Notes under the pieces: generated by a model
The model's input: the letters and a program-made list of their open reading frames with translations, nothing else
Databases searched by the model: none
Told to the model about the DNA's origin: nothing
In this document: piece after piece, positions 38,662 through 47,939 of the stretch
How positions within the stretch are numbered: position 1 is the stretch's first letter
How the letters are laid out: every line of letters begins with the position of its first letter
Origin: Gilliamella apicola
Lineage (GTDB): Bacteria > Pseudomonadota > Gammaproteobacteria > Enterobacterales > Orbaceae
Direction: 5' to 3'
NCBI RefSeq assembly: GCF_000599985.1
Contig: NZ_CP007445.1
Location: 2,976,001 to 3,040,000 of the forward strand
DNA: 64,000 nucleotides
Program-made: the position numbers and the translations under genes

Positions 38662-40097
38662 TAATCTAAAACTCCTGTTTGTAGGTTTGATTTGTTGTAG
38701 TCAACTAATCTACCATTATTAATATAATCAATAGGGATCTCTTTAGTGATATGTATTGCAACAGTTTTCCCTGGTGGAACATAAACAGCATCAAATGCCT
38801 GACCATATCGTTTATTGAACCAATCAATAGTTTCCTTTATTCCTCCACTAATCCCTTTACCTAATATATATTGACTATTGCTCCCTGTTATTGCTTTAGT
38901 AACACTAGAACCGTCTGTTACTATTGTTGAATTTTGTTCGGAAAACGCATCCGCTGCTGCTGCACCAACACCTAAAATTCCTACTGTTGCCAAATATTCC
39001 TGTGCGTTAGATTTAATATCACCGGAAATACATGGAATACCGAATTCATCAGATAACCAACCAATACCCTCTGTAGATGTAGATTTTGAATTTTCATTAT
39101 CTTTTGGTATTGTTGTTATTCTCCCATCGTCAAAAACGAACGTGATATTTTTAATATTCCCTCTAACACACGACAGAACATAATCTCCGGTTGCAGTACC
39201 TGAAACAATTGCTCCTTCAACGTTAGGTAGTTCAATACCATTTGCCATTAAATTATCTCTACCAATAACAATTTTAAATGGATAAGGATCGGTCACTTTT
39301 CCCTCAATAGGAATCCTACCTAACAATGCTGTCATAGAAACAGAACCTAATAATGTAGAGTTAACTGGTAATGTATAAAATGGATAACTATCAATGCGCT
39401 GTTCTTTATTTGTACTTGTTTTTATTTTCTCACCATCAACGGTTTGAGTTTTTGTTGGCTCCCTACCATTAAAACTAGTAGGAAAAGAAAATGTTTGATT
39501 ATTGTTTTTTGATACAATAGTTTGATCATCTGGTGATATCCAAATAATTTCATTATTCTTCAATGACGGGTTAACAGTTTCCTTTCCCCCAATGGAAATT
39601 GATTGTCCAACTGTTTCTCGTGTTTCTCGATTAGAAAACGAATTTAATTTATCACCGAATTGATCAACTTTATTCATTAATGTTTGAAGTGCTTGATCTG
39701 ATGATGATTGTTCTAAATTATCTTTTTTAGGAGGCTGAATTTTATAATCACTGTTATAACCATTTTCAAGTTGATTATTTCTTTCTTTGAGTTTTCGATT
39801 GTCCTCCTCAATTTCTTTCATTTTTGAATTAAATTGCATTTGCTCATTACGAATTGTTTTTACCAATGAAATTAATGTCTGGACAGTATCTTTTTCAGTA
39901 TCACCAGTTATACCGAGTGCCACCAAATCTTCTTTGCTTAAATCTGAAACCTCGTGAATTTCTTCTGAATTAGATGTATCTACATATCCACCGAGATTCT
40001 TTTTTTTATTAATTCCTATAAATATTACAAAAAAAACAATAACGACAAATATCATAACGATGATAAATAATAATTTATTGCCTTTGATTTTTGCCAC
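38661..40097 (-). CDS. VirB10/TraB-like channel protein (PFL_4705-like)
   Basis: Inner-membrane helix at about residues 10-29 (KLLFIIVMIFVVIVFFVIFI), a coiled coil near 80-115 (MQFNSKMKEIEEDNRKLK then ERNNQLE), and a C-terminal beta domain with GAIVSGTATGDYVLSCVRG. This layout matches TraB/VirB10-like PFL_4705 proteins (TIGR03752), which span the periplasm and form the outer channel. The frame opens at GTG 40109. A GTG at 40097 has GAGG at better spacing and is my preferred start. The coding end overlaps the lipoprotein gene. Confidence 0.85.
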   Translation of the reverse strand: MAKIKGNKLLFIIVMIFVVIVFFVIFIGINKKKNLGGYVDTSNSEEIHEVSDLSKEDLVALGITGDTEKDTVQTLISLVKTIRNEQMQFNSKMKEIEEDNRKLKERNNQLENGYNSDYKIQPPKKDNLEQSSSDQALQTLMNKVDQFGDKLNSFSNRETRETVGQSISIGGKETVNPSLKNNEIIWISPDDQTIVSKNNNQTFSFPTSFNGREPTKTQTVDGEKIKTSTNKEQRIDSYPFYTLPVNSTLLGSVSMTALLGRIPIEGKVTDPYPFKIVIGRDNLMANGIELPNVEGAIVSGTATGDYVLSCVRGNIKNITFVFDDGRITTIPKDNENSKSTSTEGIGWLSDEFGIPCISGDIKSNAQEYLATVGILGVGAAAADAFSEQNSTIVTDGSSVTKAITGSNSQYILGKGISGGIKETIDWFNKRYGQAFDAVYVPPGKTVAIHITKEIPIDYINNGRLVDYNKSNLQTGVLD

Positions 40098-40105
40098 GCT
40101 ATACC

Positions 40106-40936
40106 TCACTTACTTTTCTTTACGTCATTATTGTTATCTGGTAAATCAAGTTCTGGATAATCTGGATAAAAAGCCCTTGAGGCAGAACCTTTGGTAACAA
40201 TATAAACCATTGTTGTATCACTAGGAGTACCATGTTCACCTAATGTATTATGTTGAAATGTAGCTGCATAAAAATCGCCATTTAATAATCTAGGATCTAA
40301 TTTCAATCTATTTTGCGATAAGTTTGTCAATTTAATGCCAACAACCTCATAACCATTTAATCTCCATGCAGCCATAGATGTAACTTGAACTGGTAATGAA
40401 GGAATTAGTCGTTTTAAACTTATTGATGGCAATGAAATTTGTTTAATGCCTGGTACATTTTCAATTGCTCGTAACGGAGCATAAAAATTTTGAGCTGCAT
40501 ACCTGGTTAGTTTTATTGGTGTAGGAACATCATCCCGAACATCATCCCTATAATCCTGTTTCACATTAGATGTATTCAACTCATTTTCAAACACTATTTT
40601 TACTGATTCCAGTTTATTTTTAGATTTACCAGCACCAGTTAAATCAATTAAAATAATCTCATTTGTTTCCAAATCTCTTAACATTAATCTTGATTCATTG
40701 AATGGTTCAAAACTTTTTACATAAAGAACACCACCTAAACTCTGTATTCTAACTTTTCGATCCAAATAGGTAGGTATTCCAACACTAATATTTTTATCAA
40801 TAAAAATCATTCTTTCATCGTCTTGATTGACAGTTAACTTAATAGGAGTACGATCCCATTTAATTAACTCAATTGCGTGAACCTGAAAAATCGATATAAT
40901 CAATAATGTTAATAATTGTAAAAATTTATTTATCAT
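40106..40936 (-). CDS. VirB9/TraK-like protein (PFL_4704-like)
   Basis: Signal peptide at residues 1-21 (LQLLTLLIISIFQVHA), then WDRTPIKLTVNQDDERMIFI, the start of the TraK/VirB9-like domain. ISLKRLIPSLPVQVTSMAAW and LNGYEVVGIKLTNLSQNRLK are characteristic of TIGR03749 (PFL_4704). The protein is 276 aa and periplasmic/outer-membrane associated. It should bind the VirB10-like protein encoded just downstream. Stop and start regions of the neighbours overlap or nearly touch. Confidence 0.85.
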   Translation of the reverse strand: MINKFLQLLTLLIISIFQVHAIELIKWDRTPIKLTVNQDDERMIFIDKNISVGIPTYLDRKVRIQSLGGVLYVKSFEPFNESRLMLRDLETNEIILIDLTGAGKSKNKLESVKIVFENELNTSNVKQDYRDDVRDDVPTPIKLTRYAAQNFYAPLRAIENVPGIKQISLPSISLKRLIPSLPVQVTSMAAWRLNGYEVVGIKLTNLSQNRLKLDPRLLNGDFYAATFQHNTLGEHGTPSDTTMVYIVTKGSASRAFYPDYPELDLPDNNNDVKKSK

Positions 40937-41594
40937 TCCCTTCTCCCATCACTAATTTTAATGGTTTACTGGCATAACAATTCAATTTCAGTCCCCACGG
41001 ATTTAATTCAGGATTGGTGTCACTTCTTACAACACTGAGAGGATATCTCACCAAAGCCCGTTTTATAGATTCACCACTAAAATACTCATCAACATAAAGA
41101 TCGAATGTAACTATCCAAGCGTCTTTTGATAAAACAATCACTCTAGGTTCAGTCCTCTTTGTTATATAATCTTGATACGTAGAGTTAATTCCCCTGCCTA
41201 AAATTTCACCCATAGTTCTCACCCTCCCCTTAAGTTCTCCTAAATTTTTACGTTGACTATATTCAGCCAGTAAAACTTGTTCACATTGTGGTGTTAAATA
41301 TGGGCTATAAGCCTCAATATTTCTTTTGTAATCAATTTCCCCGTCTTTGGGCCAACTATTTAATTGTTGAAATACATAAAATGAAAACGCATAAATAGAA
41401 CTGGGATCAATATCCCACCAAACCCTTGTACTGCCGGATCTTAAATCAGGAGGGATATGAATGGTCAATTTATCTGGCGCTGATTTCCAACCCCAAACAA
41501 TAAAAATCAGTAATACAACTAATGCAACAATTACAATTCTCAAAGAGAGAATGTGCTTATCTCTACCAGCCAATGCATACAAATATTTACTCAT
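40926..41594 (-). CDS. VirB8/TraE-like protein (PFL_4703-like)
   Basis: A 222-aa protein with a single TM helix near residues 19-38 (LRIVIVALVVLLIFIVWGW) and a C-terminal periplasmic domain beginning IHIPPDLRSGSTRVWW. YAFSFYVFQQLNSWPKDGE is typical of TIGR03746 (PFL_4703). It probably nucleates the inner-membrane complex. Its start overlaps the 142-aa gene upstream by 8 bp and it overlaps the VirB9-like gene by 11 bp, consistent with tightly coupled translation. Confidence 0.85.
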   Translation of the reverse strand: MSKYLYALAGRDKHILSLRIVIVALVVLLIFIVWGWKSAPDKLTIHIPPDLRSGSTRVWWDIDPSSIYAFSFYVFQQLNSWPKDGEIDYKRNIEAYSPYLTPQCEQVLLAEYSQRKNLGELKGRVRTMGEILGRGINSTYQDYITKRTEPRVIVLSKDAWIVTFDLYVDEYFSGESIKRALVRYPLSVVRSDTNPELNPWGLKLNCYASKPLKLVMGEGNDK

Positions 41595-42015
41595 TACTTA
41601 TTACCCTATTCATTTTATTCATTTTTTTATGTTTCGTTCGAACAGTCATAAACACTTCATCTTTGAACAATAATCTTTTAGAATCACCAAATCCCCTTTT
41701 AGCAAACTCAAATTCAAGGTGACGTTCTAACCAAGTATCCGGTTTACCTCTTTTCAATTTGCTAAATTTATTACTGGTATACAATACAACAGGCAAAGGA
41801 GTAACGAGCATACCAATAAAAATAAGGACCCAAGAACCCAAAACAATAAAACCCAATAATCCCAAAACAAAACCTATAACAACGCCAATAAGACTAAACT
41901 TGCCTAGCTCAATTATGGTCATTCCTCTAAAAACAGTCGGAATACGATTTAATCGTTCTGGTAAGAAATCAATTTCACCATTTGCATTTTGATTAGATGA
42001 TTCTTCATTACTCAT
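41587..42015 (-). CDS. Conjugative transfer membrane protein, 142 aa (TraL-like)
   Basis: An N-terminal polar stretch (FLPERLNRIPTVFRGMTIIE) leads into two hydrophobic helices at about residues 36-80 (LIGVVIGFVLGLLGFIVLG and WVLIFIGMLVTPLPVVL). A basic tail follows with GKPDTWLERHLE. The motif LNR-x-PTVFRG-(M/L)T marks the TIGR03750 family of PFGI-1-type transfer regions, analogous to TraL/VirB3. It is encoded between the pilin-like and VirB8-like genes. Confidence 0.82.
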   Translation of the reverse strand: MSNEESSNQNANGEIDFLPERLNRIPTVFRGMTIIELGKFSLIGVVIGFVLGLLGFIVLGSWVLIFIGMLVTPLPVVLYTSNKFSKLKRGKPDTWLERHLEFEFAKRGFGDSKRLLFKDEVFMTVRTKHKKMNKMNRVISNE

Positions 42016-42046
42016 ACTTGAGTCCTATTTTAAATATTATTTAAAA

Positions 42047-42397
42047 TTAAATTGATGAAAGAGTTTCAACGGCTTCTGTTGCCAGCCAAATACACGCAAC
42101 CACTAAAACAACACCAATTACAATGAATGTACCGAACTTAGTCCATGTACCCTTCCCTTCACTAATATTGTTAAATTCCACGATGACGTTTTTAGCAACG
42201 GCTAACAAGGCTGCCGCTGCAATTAATAGACCAATGACAACAGCACCGTCATAAATGTAACCTCTAATAGTATTAAAATATCCTCCGCCAGTACCCTGAG
42301 ACGGAGGTTGCGGTGTTGGCATTGCAGCATAGGCTGTTCCATAACAAGTCAAAACAAAGAACATAATCTTTGATTTGAGTTTATTAATTAACTTCAT
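42047..42397 (-). CDS. Pilin-like membrane protein (PFL_4702-like)
   Basis: Begins with a signal-like segment (KIMFFVLTCYGTAYA then AMPTPQPPSQGTGGGYFNTI), followed by two hydrophobic helices (YDGAVVIGLLIAAAALLAVA and FIVIGVVLVVACIWLAT). The small size (116 aa), cleavable leader and two-helix topology match TIGR03745 ICE membrane proteins. They occupy the position of the conjugative pilin (TraA/VirB2). That it is the pilin subunit is inference. Confidence 0.75.
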   Translation of the reverse strand: MKLINKLKSKIMFFVLTCYGTAYAAMPTPQPPSQGTGGGYFNTIRGYIYDGAVVIGLLIAAAALLAVAKNVIVEFNNISEGKGTWTKFGTFIVIGVVLVVACIWLATEAVETLSSI

Positions 42398-42422
42398 TTA
42401 AATAAATCTCCTTTTTTGTTTG

Positions 42423-42662
42423 TTAAAGTCTTTCGTATATAAAAAACGCAATCGTGATCAGAGTAAAACAAATAATCCTAATAAGGGTTTGAAAAATATC
42501 TGAAATTCTCACACTTGTTCCCATTCCCTTCGCCATACAATATATAATGTATGCTCCGACCAATAAAATAAGGCCGACTAATATAACAGTGAAAACATTA
42601 TAAGTATCAGCCATAGATGTTCCTGCTCCGGCCTCATAAGCTTTTTCCGTTATTTCTTTCAT
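42423..42662 (-). CDS. Small membrane protein (PFL_4701-like)
   Basis: ATG 42662 follows AGGAAATTG. The frame extends two codons further to a TTG, which I reject. The 79-aa protein begins MKEITEKAYEAGAGTSMADT, then has two TM helices (VFTVILVGLILLVGAYIIYC and IICFTLITIAFFIYERL). Size and pattern match TIGR03758 (PFL_4701). It lies between the RAQPRD and pilin-like genes, where it may be a second pilin-like or assembly factor. Confidence 0.72.
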   Translation of the reverse strand: MKEITEKAYEAGAGTSMADTYNVFTVILVGLILLVGAYIIYCMAKGMGTSVRISDIFQTLIRIICFTLITIAFFIYERL

Positions 42663-42664
42663 TA

Positions 42665-42979
42665 TCAATTTCCTATTTCTGAGCTATAATCGCCATTTAT
42701 TTCTGGTAAAACAGTCCGAGGCTGTTCTCTCTCTGGAGAGAGATATCTCTCAATACCTGAAATTATTTGATTAATATCTTCTTGAGCTGAACTATAATTA
42801 AAATGGTATCTAACATTTTGCTCTGCGGATGAAACTATTTCACTTTTGATCAGCGATTCTTTTATCTGTTTAAGCTGTTTAACAACTAAACTTAACTCAT
42901 CAGATTCAGTGGCAAAGGAATGATTACTAAAAGATAAAAATAATATAATCATTAAAGGGATAGTCAGTTTTCTTGTCAT
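42665..42979 (-). CDS. RAQPRD-family ICE protein
   Basis: Signal peptide (MTRKLTIPLMIILFLSFSNH then SFA), a helical mature region, and then INQIISGIERYLSPEREQPR. The YLxP-x-R-x-QPR motif is the hallmark of the RAQPRD family (TIGR01690). Here the core reads REQPRT rather than RAQPRD. The 104-aa periplasmic protein is found next to the TraD/PFL_4697 pair in this class of elements. The function is not established. Confidence 0.8.
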   Translation of the reverse strand: MTRKLTIPLMIILFLSFSNHSFATESDELSLVVKQLKQIKESLIKSEIVSSAEQNVRYHFNYSSAQEDINQIISGIERYLSPEREQPRTVLPEINGDYSSEIGN

Positions 42980-43105
42980 TTATTGATTTCCTCGTTCGAT
43001 AGAATCGAAGAAATAATATAATCATCAAAAAATAAATGTCAGTAATAAATTCAAAATCCAAATTGAAAAAAAAATGATAATATCTAAAACACTGGTTTCT
43101 ATTAT

Positions 43106-43798
43106 TTAAAGATATTTTTTAAATGATCCAATTGTTATACTTAAAATTAATCCAAACAAAAATGCCATTGGTATCAAAATAAAATTAGGGTGAATTGAAA
43201 TTGGAATAGATAAATAGATTAACCACGATAATAACAATGATTTACCAGACCACCTTTTTGAATGATAATAAATGAAACTAGATTCTCTCCCTGCTCCAAA
43301 TCGTCTAATATCTCTCCTAACTAATCCATCAACAGACCCCAGAACTGCTGCTAATAAAAAAATAGGAATTGATAACACCAATATAACTAACCTAATGATG
43401 AAAACTAAAATTATATTTATAGTTGCTATCAAATATTCAGAAATAACGTGAACAATAATAACAGAAAAGGATGTATTATCGGTTACTGGCTCATTTAATG
43501 TTTTACTTAATCCAGTTTTAACCATTAATAATTCATGTACAGATGTAACAACATTTTCAGTAAATCTAACTGGATCTGACATAATTAATGTATCTTGAAA
43601 ATCACTAGACAAATAATTAAATTCAGTATTCAACATATTCTTGCTATGTTGAGCGCCCTGTTCAGGCCAAATAAATGCCATTCCTACACACTCAATAAGA
43701 ATACTAAAAAATAAAGACACAACTAATGTTACTAACAATGCCTTTATTCCTTGAGGTTTTTCTTTTCTTGGTGTCGTTTGGTTTTTTATTTCGCTCAT
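43106..43798 (-). CDS. ICE membrane protein (PFL_4697-like)
   Basis: The 230-aa protein has four hydrophobic helices: ALLVTLVVSLFFSILIECVG at about 21-40, VIVHVISEYLIATINIILVF near 115-135, a third at 138-160, and a C-terminal pair. It contains AAVLGSVDGLVRRDIRRFGA then GRESSFIYYHSKR, the conserved loop of TIGR03747. The protein is encoded directly after traD, as in PFGI-1 islands. A role as a coupling-protein partner in the inner membrane is inferred. Confidence 0.82.
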   Translation of the reverse strand: MSEIKNQTTPRKEKPQGIKALLVTLVVSLFFSILIECVGMAFIWPEQGAQHSKNMLNTEFNYLSSDFQDTLIMSDPVRFTENVVTSVHELLMVKTGLSKTLNEPVTDNTSFSVIIVHVISEYLIATINIILVFIIRLVILVLSIPIFLLAAVLGSVDGLVRRDIRRFGAGRESSFIYYHSKRWSGKSLLLSWLIYLSIPISIHPNFILIPMAFLFGLILSITIGSFKKYL

Positions 43799-43814
43799 AG
43801 CATACTCATATCAA

Positions 43815-45950
43815 TTACTCACTTAGCTCATTTATTAAAGATTGCTGTGAGTCAGTTAAATTCTGTTGACTTAAAACATTTTGATTATCCTCGGCAATAG
43901 GAGTAGGTATAGACAACCACCAACTTTCCCCTGTACCATAATTTTTTTCCATATTTTTTGCCAATTCTTTAATTGATTCAGGCATAAACTTATCATCAAC
44001 AGATGATGGAAGTGGAATTCGTACTTTCCATAACTCACCTCCTTGCATTAAAACGAATGCTTGTCCTTTCGGTAATTGTATTATTTCTGACGTTTCTAAC
44101 AATGGCATTGATTCAGTACTAATACGATCTTGAGTGCTCGATGTGAAATCAGTTTTAGTTTCAGGATTTGGAGTATCAGTCGCACCTGATACAATTGTGT
44201 TTTTATAAATATCTACTTTTGGTAACTGTGTTGTCAATATTTCCGCAGTTTTACTCTCTCTAACCCTCATCATAATAATATTATTGAAATTTCCTTGAAC
44301 TTGGCCAGATTTTGCTACACTTCCTATTTTTGCCTCTATATCAGATATAGTTTGAGTGTAGGCAGTTACTTGTAGACCAGCACCACCGCCCTTATTAACC
44401 ATAGGAATAAACTCATCACCCATTAACTCATTAAATTCATCTGCATGAACACACACATCAATTTTTTCTCTATTCTGACCGGGTAAACCATCGTCAACAC
44501 CATGTTTATAAATATATCCGGCTATAGATGTTAAATCAGAAAACATTGTGTTGCCAACCGCAGCACTAACAACAGGATCAGATAAAGCATCTAAACCTAT
44601 ATAAACAATACCACGTTTTCGTATAATTTGACTCCAATCGAAAATTGGACGAGGATCATTAATATCAAAATAGTCTGGAGCTAATAATTTGGCTACTTTA
44701 CCTGTAGTTAATTTTTCAAGAAATGGCATTAAAGATGCAACAATTTTATCAAAATACGTTTTATCATATTGAACAGCACTACGTAGTCCATCTAAAACAT
44801 CATCATAGATCCCCTTTGACACAATATAATCAATCAAGGCCACAACAATTTTATCTCGCCCTTTCATTGCAAAAGATAAATTTTTTTCGTTCACATTATT
44901 AGCCATAATCGCTATTTCTTCCCACGCATTAGGATTGTTTGATTTAGAAAAATAATACTGTGCGTACTCTTTAAATAACGAATCCATATTATTTGTGTAG
45001 CGATTTATTTGAATATAATCAGGGCGTCGACCTAATTCAATCAATGCTTTAGTTATAATATTAACAAATCTCCATGCAAACTCTTTAAACGCTGCGCTAT
45101 TACCCTCCCCTGACAATGGACCTGATACACGTTGAGCGACTTCTGTAATACGACTAAATCGACCAATTGCATTATAACGAGCAGAAATTTCTGGCCATCC
45201 TAAATGAAAAACATAAAACTCATCATCTCTCCCAGTTCGTTTTGCTTCACACCACATCCGTTTCAATAAATCCGCATCGCCCTTCGGATCAAACACCACC
45301 ACAGGACAACCTCTAGCAATGTCTTGAGTAACTAAAATTTCTAAAAGTCGTGTTTTACCAACCCTTGTTGTTCCTAAAACAAGTGTATGCCCAACTCTCT
45401 CACCAAGTGGCATCATGACATTAGTCTCTTTTAGCTCAACACCATGCAAAAACGGATTACCTCCAACAGGAGGCAACGGTTTGACAGGATTTAATAACGA
45501 TTGGGAACTGGTGAATTTTGCAATTTTGCTTTTTTCATATTTTTTTTCAAATTCTCTTGCAAATTGATAAAGCCAACTTGGTTCAACAAAACGTTTATAT
45601 TCCTCTCTTCTACATAAAATTAATCTTTGTAAGTGTCTTTGTTCCCATTTAAATCCTCGACCAATAAATAAAAATTTAGAACTCACAGGAATTTGAGAAC
45701 TAGATAATGAGTAGAAAGGTAATCTTTTAACATTTCTTTTATAACGAATTATTTTATACCCTTCAGCTCCCCTCTTTATACCAAATGCAAAAAATGCTAA
45801 CGAAACACCAACATTTACTGATGGAGCTAACGCAATAGCCCAAGGAGATATTAGGCAAACAGCGCCACAAGAAATAGCGGTAATGCAACTATACATTTCT
45901 GATGCTGGTCTAAATATTGTCTCAATTCCGTGTTCGTTACTCATGCCCAT
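43815..45950 (-). CDS. traD: Type IV coupling protein TraD
   Basis: This is the VirD4-type ATPase that brings the relaxase-DNA complex to the secretion channel. The 711-aa protein has N-terminal membrane helices (about residues 21-58), then the Walker A GTTRVGKT at 193-200, and a Walker B with VVVFDPKGDADLLKRMW nearby. VCVHADEFNELMGDEFIPMV is the conserved central motif of the SXT/PFGI TraD family (TIGR03743). The first ATG (45950) and an ATG two codons on are both possible. The ribosome site is weak for either. Confidence 0.93.
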   Translation of the reverse strand: MGMSNEHGIETIFRPASEMYSCITAISCGAVCLISPWAIALAPSVNVGVSLAFFAFGIKRGAEGYKIIRYKRNVKRLPFYSLSSSQIPVSSKFLFIGRGFKWEQRHLQRLILCRREEYKRFVEPSWLYQFAREFEKKYEKSKIAKFTSSQSLLNPVKPLPPVGGNPFLHGVELKETNVMMPLGERVGHTLVLGTTRVGKTRLLEILVTQDIARGCPVVVFDPKGDADLLKRMWCEAKRTGRDDEFYVFHLGWPEISARYNAIGRFSRITEVAQRVSGPLSGEGNSAAFKEFAWRFVNIITKALIELGRRPDYIQINRYTNNMDSLFKEYAQYYFSKSNNPNAWEEIAIMANNVNEKNLSFAMKGRDKIVVALIDYIVSKGIYDDVLDGLRSAVQYDKTYFDKIVASLMPFLEKLTTGKVAKLLAPDYFDINDPRPIFDWSQIIRKRGIVYIGLDALSDPVVSAAVGNTMFSDLTSIAGYIYKHGVDDGLPGQNREKIDVCVHADEFNELMGDEFIPMVNKGGGAGLQVTAYTQTISDIEAKIGSVAKSGQVQGNFNNIIMMRVRESKTAEILTTQLPKVDIYKNTIVSGATDTPNPETKTDFTSSTQDRISTESMPLLETSEIIQLPKGQAFVLMQGGELWKVRIPLPSSVDDKFMPESIKELAKNMEKNYGTGESWWLSIPTPIAEDNQNVLSQQNLTDSQQSLINELSE

Positions 45951-45966
45951 ACATTACACTCTAATA

Positions 45967-46461
45967 TTATTGCTCAATACTTTGGCTTGTAAACAATGCA
46001 GGATAATGATTTAGATATAAACGATCAGCAATATCGTCCCCTGACATAGGATATAACTGAAAATCAACTAAACTGCGTAAATAATTCAAATCTGCTAATG
46101 ACTCAACATTAACAACAATTCCTACGATATTAGATATATTTTCTAATTTTATTTTATTTTCAATTAACCATTTAATAGATATATCATCATAACCAACGAC
46201 AACGAACGGTTGTAAATTAGGTATATTAATGTCAATTTTATCAAAATACCCTGGTTGCATTTTTGTTGTTTCAATCGGTAAATATAAATTTTCAGAAGTG
46301 ACAAAATCTTGCTGTATTTGGCTATCAACATCTTGAGGGTTTATGGCGTCATAATACTGAGTCATAGAATCCCCCCCATAATCCTTTATAATGATTAGTT
46401 CTGCATCAGCAAAAAAAGATTGAAATAAAATAAAGCAACTTGCGATTATTTCCTTTCTCAT
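45967..46461 (-). CDS. ICE protein, PFL_4695-like
   Basis: ATG 46461 gives MRKEIIASCFILFQSFFADA, a signal peptide, and then LIIIKDYGGDSMTQYYDAIN. The latter is close to the TIGR03765 (PFL_4695) start, with its conserved DxGG(x)S...Y. Near the C-terminus VVGIVVNVESLADLNYLRSL and LYPMSGDDIADRLYLNHYPA fit too. The 164-aa protein should be periplasmic. An in-frame TTG at 46476 is the alternative start. The role is unknown, though the gene is conserved upstream of traD. Confidence 0.8.
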   Translation of the reverse strand: MRKEIIASCFILFQSFFADAELIIIKDYGGDSMTQYYDAINPQDVDSQIQQDFVTSENLYLPIETTKMQPGYFDKIDINIPNLQPFVVVGYDDISIKWLIENKIKLENISNIVGIVVNVESLADLNYLRSLVDFQLYPMSGDDIADRLYLNHYPALFTSQSIEQ

Positions 46462-46462
46462 A

Positions 46463-47209
46463 TTAATTAATCTCAACTTGCCTCCATTTTTTATTTTGTC
46501 GTTGCATTAAAACAGGTAAATTACCATTACCAATTTCTAACCATTGTCCTGAATCATGATTAATAGTTACGTTTCCACCATTGACCTTATTAACGGGTAT
46601 TTTGTGGTTTATCGCCCAATTTCGGGCTATAACATCATCTCCATTAGAATCCAACAAATAAATATCTAAATCTTTACCTGTTTTTAAAACAGAATTCAAT
46701 AAATTAATACCCCTCACGTTATCATTAACAGAAAGAAATAAAACTAGACGTTCTCCACTAAAATTAACTTTAGCAATAAAATTCTGATTTCCATCTAATT
46801 CGATAGGTAATAAATCAGGATACAATTCTTTCCATGCCTTGTCATAAGCCCGTTGGAAAGCCAACTCTTTTTCAACACGTTCACTTTCTTTGATAGCTAA
46901 AAGTCGTGCATATTTAGTCCGTTCTTGATCAGTTACAGCCTCTACACCAAGGGTGGTCAGTGGATCTAAATTAGGAGTCCAAAATCCACGTCCACCAACC
47001 TCTTTTATTTTTTCATATTTTGTCCACTCTTCGAGTGTTAACCCCCAATAATCAGCCTTGACTTTATTAGTTTTTTCTTCAATTTCATTATTCTTTTGCT
47101 CATTAGTACTTTCAATTGAAATTGTTTCATTTTTCAATTGTTCTACTTTATTTTCCGAGTAGGCATGAAAAGAAAATAACAAAAAAATAAAAAGTAATTT
47201 ATTTTTCAT
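46463..47209 (-). CDS. ICE protein, PFL_4693-like
   Basis: Signal peptide (LLFIFLLFSFHAYS) and then a coiled-coil stretch (EQLKNETISIESTNEQKNNE), followed by WGLTLEEWTKYEKIKEVGGR then GFWTPNLDPLTTLG. The W(G/N)L(T/S)xxEWxRY...G..G(F)W(S/T)P motif is the signature of TIGR03759 (PFL_4693). The C-terminal half looks thioredoxin-like (RLVLFLSVNDNVRGINLL). The stop is adjacent to the PFL_4695-like start. The lytic-transglycosylase gene usually between these two in related islands is not here. Confidence 0.82.
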   Translation of the reverse strand: MKNKLLFIFLLFSFHAYSENKVEQLKNETISIESTNEQKNNEIEEKTNKVKADYWGLTLEEWTKYEKIKEVGGRGFWTPNLDPLTTLGVEAVTDQERTKYARLLAIKESERVEKELAFQRAYDKAWKELYPDLLPIELDGNQNFIAKVNFSGERLVLFLSVNDNVRGINLLNSVLKTGKDLDIYLLDSNGDDVIARNWAINHKIPVNKVNGGNVTINHDSGQWLEIGNGNLPVLMQRQNKKWRQVEIN

Positions 47210-47939
47210 TTAATTCAACCTTATATTTATCATTGTTTTTCTGCAATACCACTGATTTATCATTTATTGATACAACCAACCATTCATCTATCAAATCGCC
47301 TACTGTAACGAATTTTAATTCAGAAAGTGATTTCGCATTTTTAGGTAAAAAAACTGCCCATAACTCGTTTGAACGATATTCTATGCTATTTAAGATATAT
47401 TTATTGAATATGACCTTTGATCTATTCTCTTTTTTTTTATCAGAATTATTATAATTAAACAGCATTGAGGTAACTTTATCTATTAGAGATTTTTTGAATT
47501 CATCCAAAGAGTTCAACTTATTCTGTTGTGCTCTTTGAGTTTCTTTTAATGAACTCATTTCAATTTCCTGATTCTCTACCATTGTCATTAGATTATTTAT
47601 TGATATTGATAAATCATTAAATTTATTATCAGTAATCGAATCTTGTATATAAAAAATATCTTGCTCTTGCATATCTATTTTTTTTGAAAGATTTTCTATT
47701 TTGTCGTTGATATTATTAAAATCATTCAACTTTGTAGTAACATTAGAATCGATCTCATTGACCTTCACTAATAATGAATCTATTCTAGAATCTATTCTAG
47801 AATCTATTCTAGCAGCTATATTTAATACAATGACAATGGCTAAAATGGCAAATATCAATGAAAAAACCAACCCACAAACTAGAAATAGTACATTCCGATT
47901 AGCCTTAGAAATTTGGAATATTTTTTTTAAATTACTCAT
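47199..47939 (-). CDS. Membrane-anchored coiled-coil protein, 246 aa
   Basis: One TM helix at about residues 18-43 (VLFLVCGLVFSLIFAILAIV), then a long coiled coil (about 45-150) that begins with a short internal repeat RIDSRIDSRIDS. A small globular C-terminal domain follows (FVTVGDLIDEWLVVSINDKS). The repeat is encoded by three perfect 12-bp units (47776-47811). It lies between pilL and the PFL_4693-like gene, a slot where uncharacterised anchored proteins occur in related elements. A periplasmic scaffold role is inference. Confidence 0.65.
   Translation of the reverse strand: MSNLKKIFQISKANRNVLFLVCGLVFSLIFAILAIVIVLNIAARIDSRIDSRIDSLLVKVNEIDSNVTTKLNDFNNINDKIENLSKKIDMQEQDIFYIQDSITDNKFNDLSISINNLMTMVENQEIEMSSLKETQRAQQNKLNSLDEFKKSLIDKVTSMLFNYNNSDKKKENRSKVIFNKYILNSIEYRSNELWAVFLPKNAKSLSELKFVTVGDLIDEWLVVSINDKSVVLQKNNDKYKVELNEK
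47776..47811 (-). repeat. Three perfect 12-bp repeats inside a coiled-coil gene
   Basis: The unit GAATCTATTCTA occurs three times head to tail. Each unit encodes four residues (RIDS), so copy-number change stays in frame and would lengthen or shorten the neck next to the TM helix. Confidence 0.8.
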
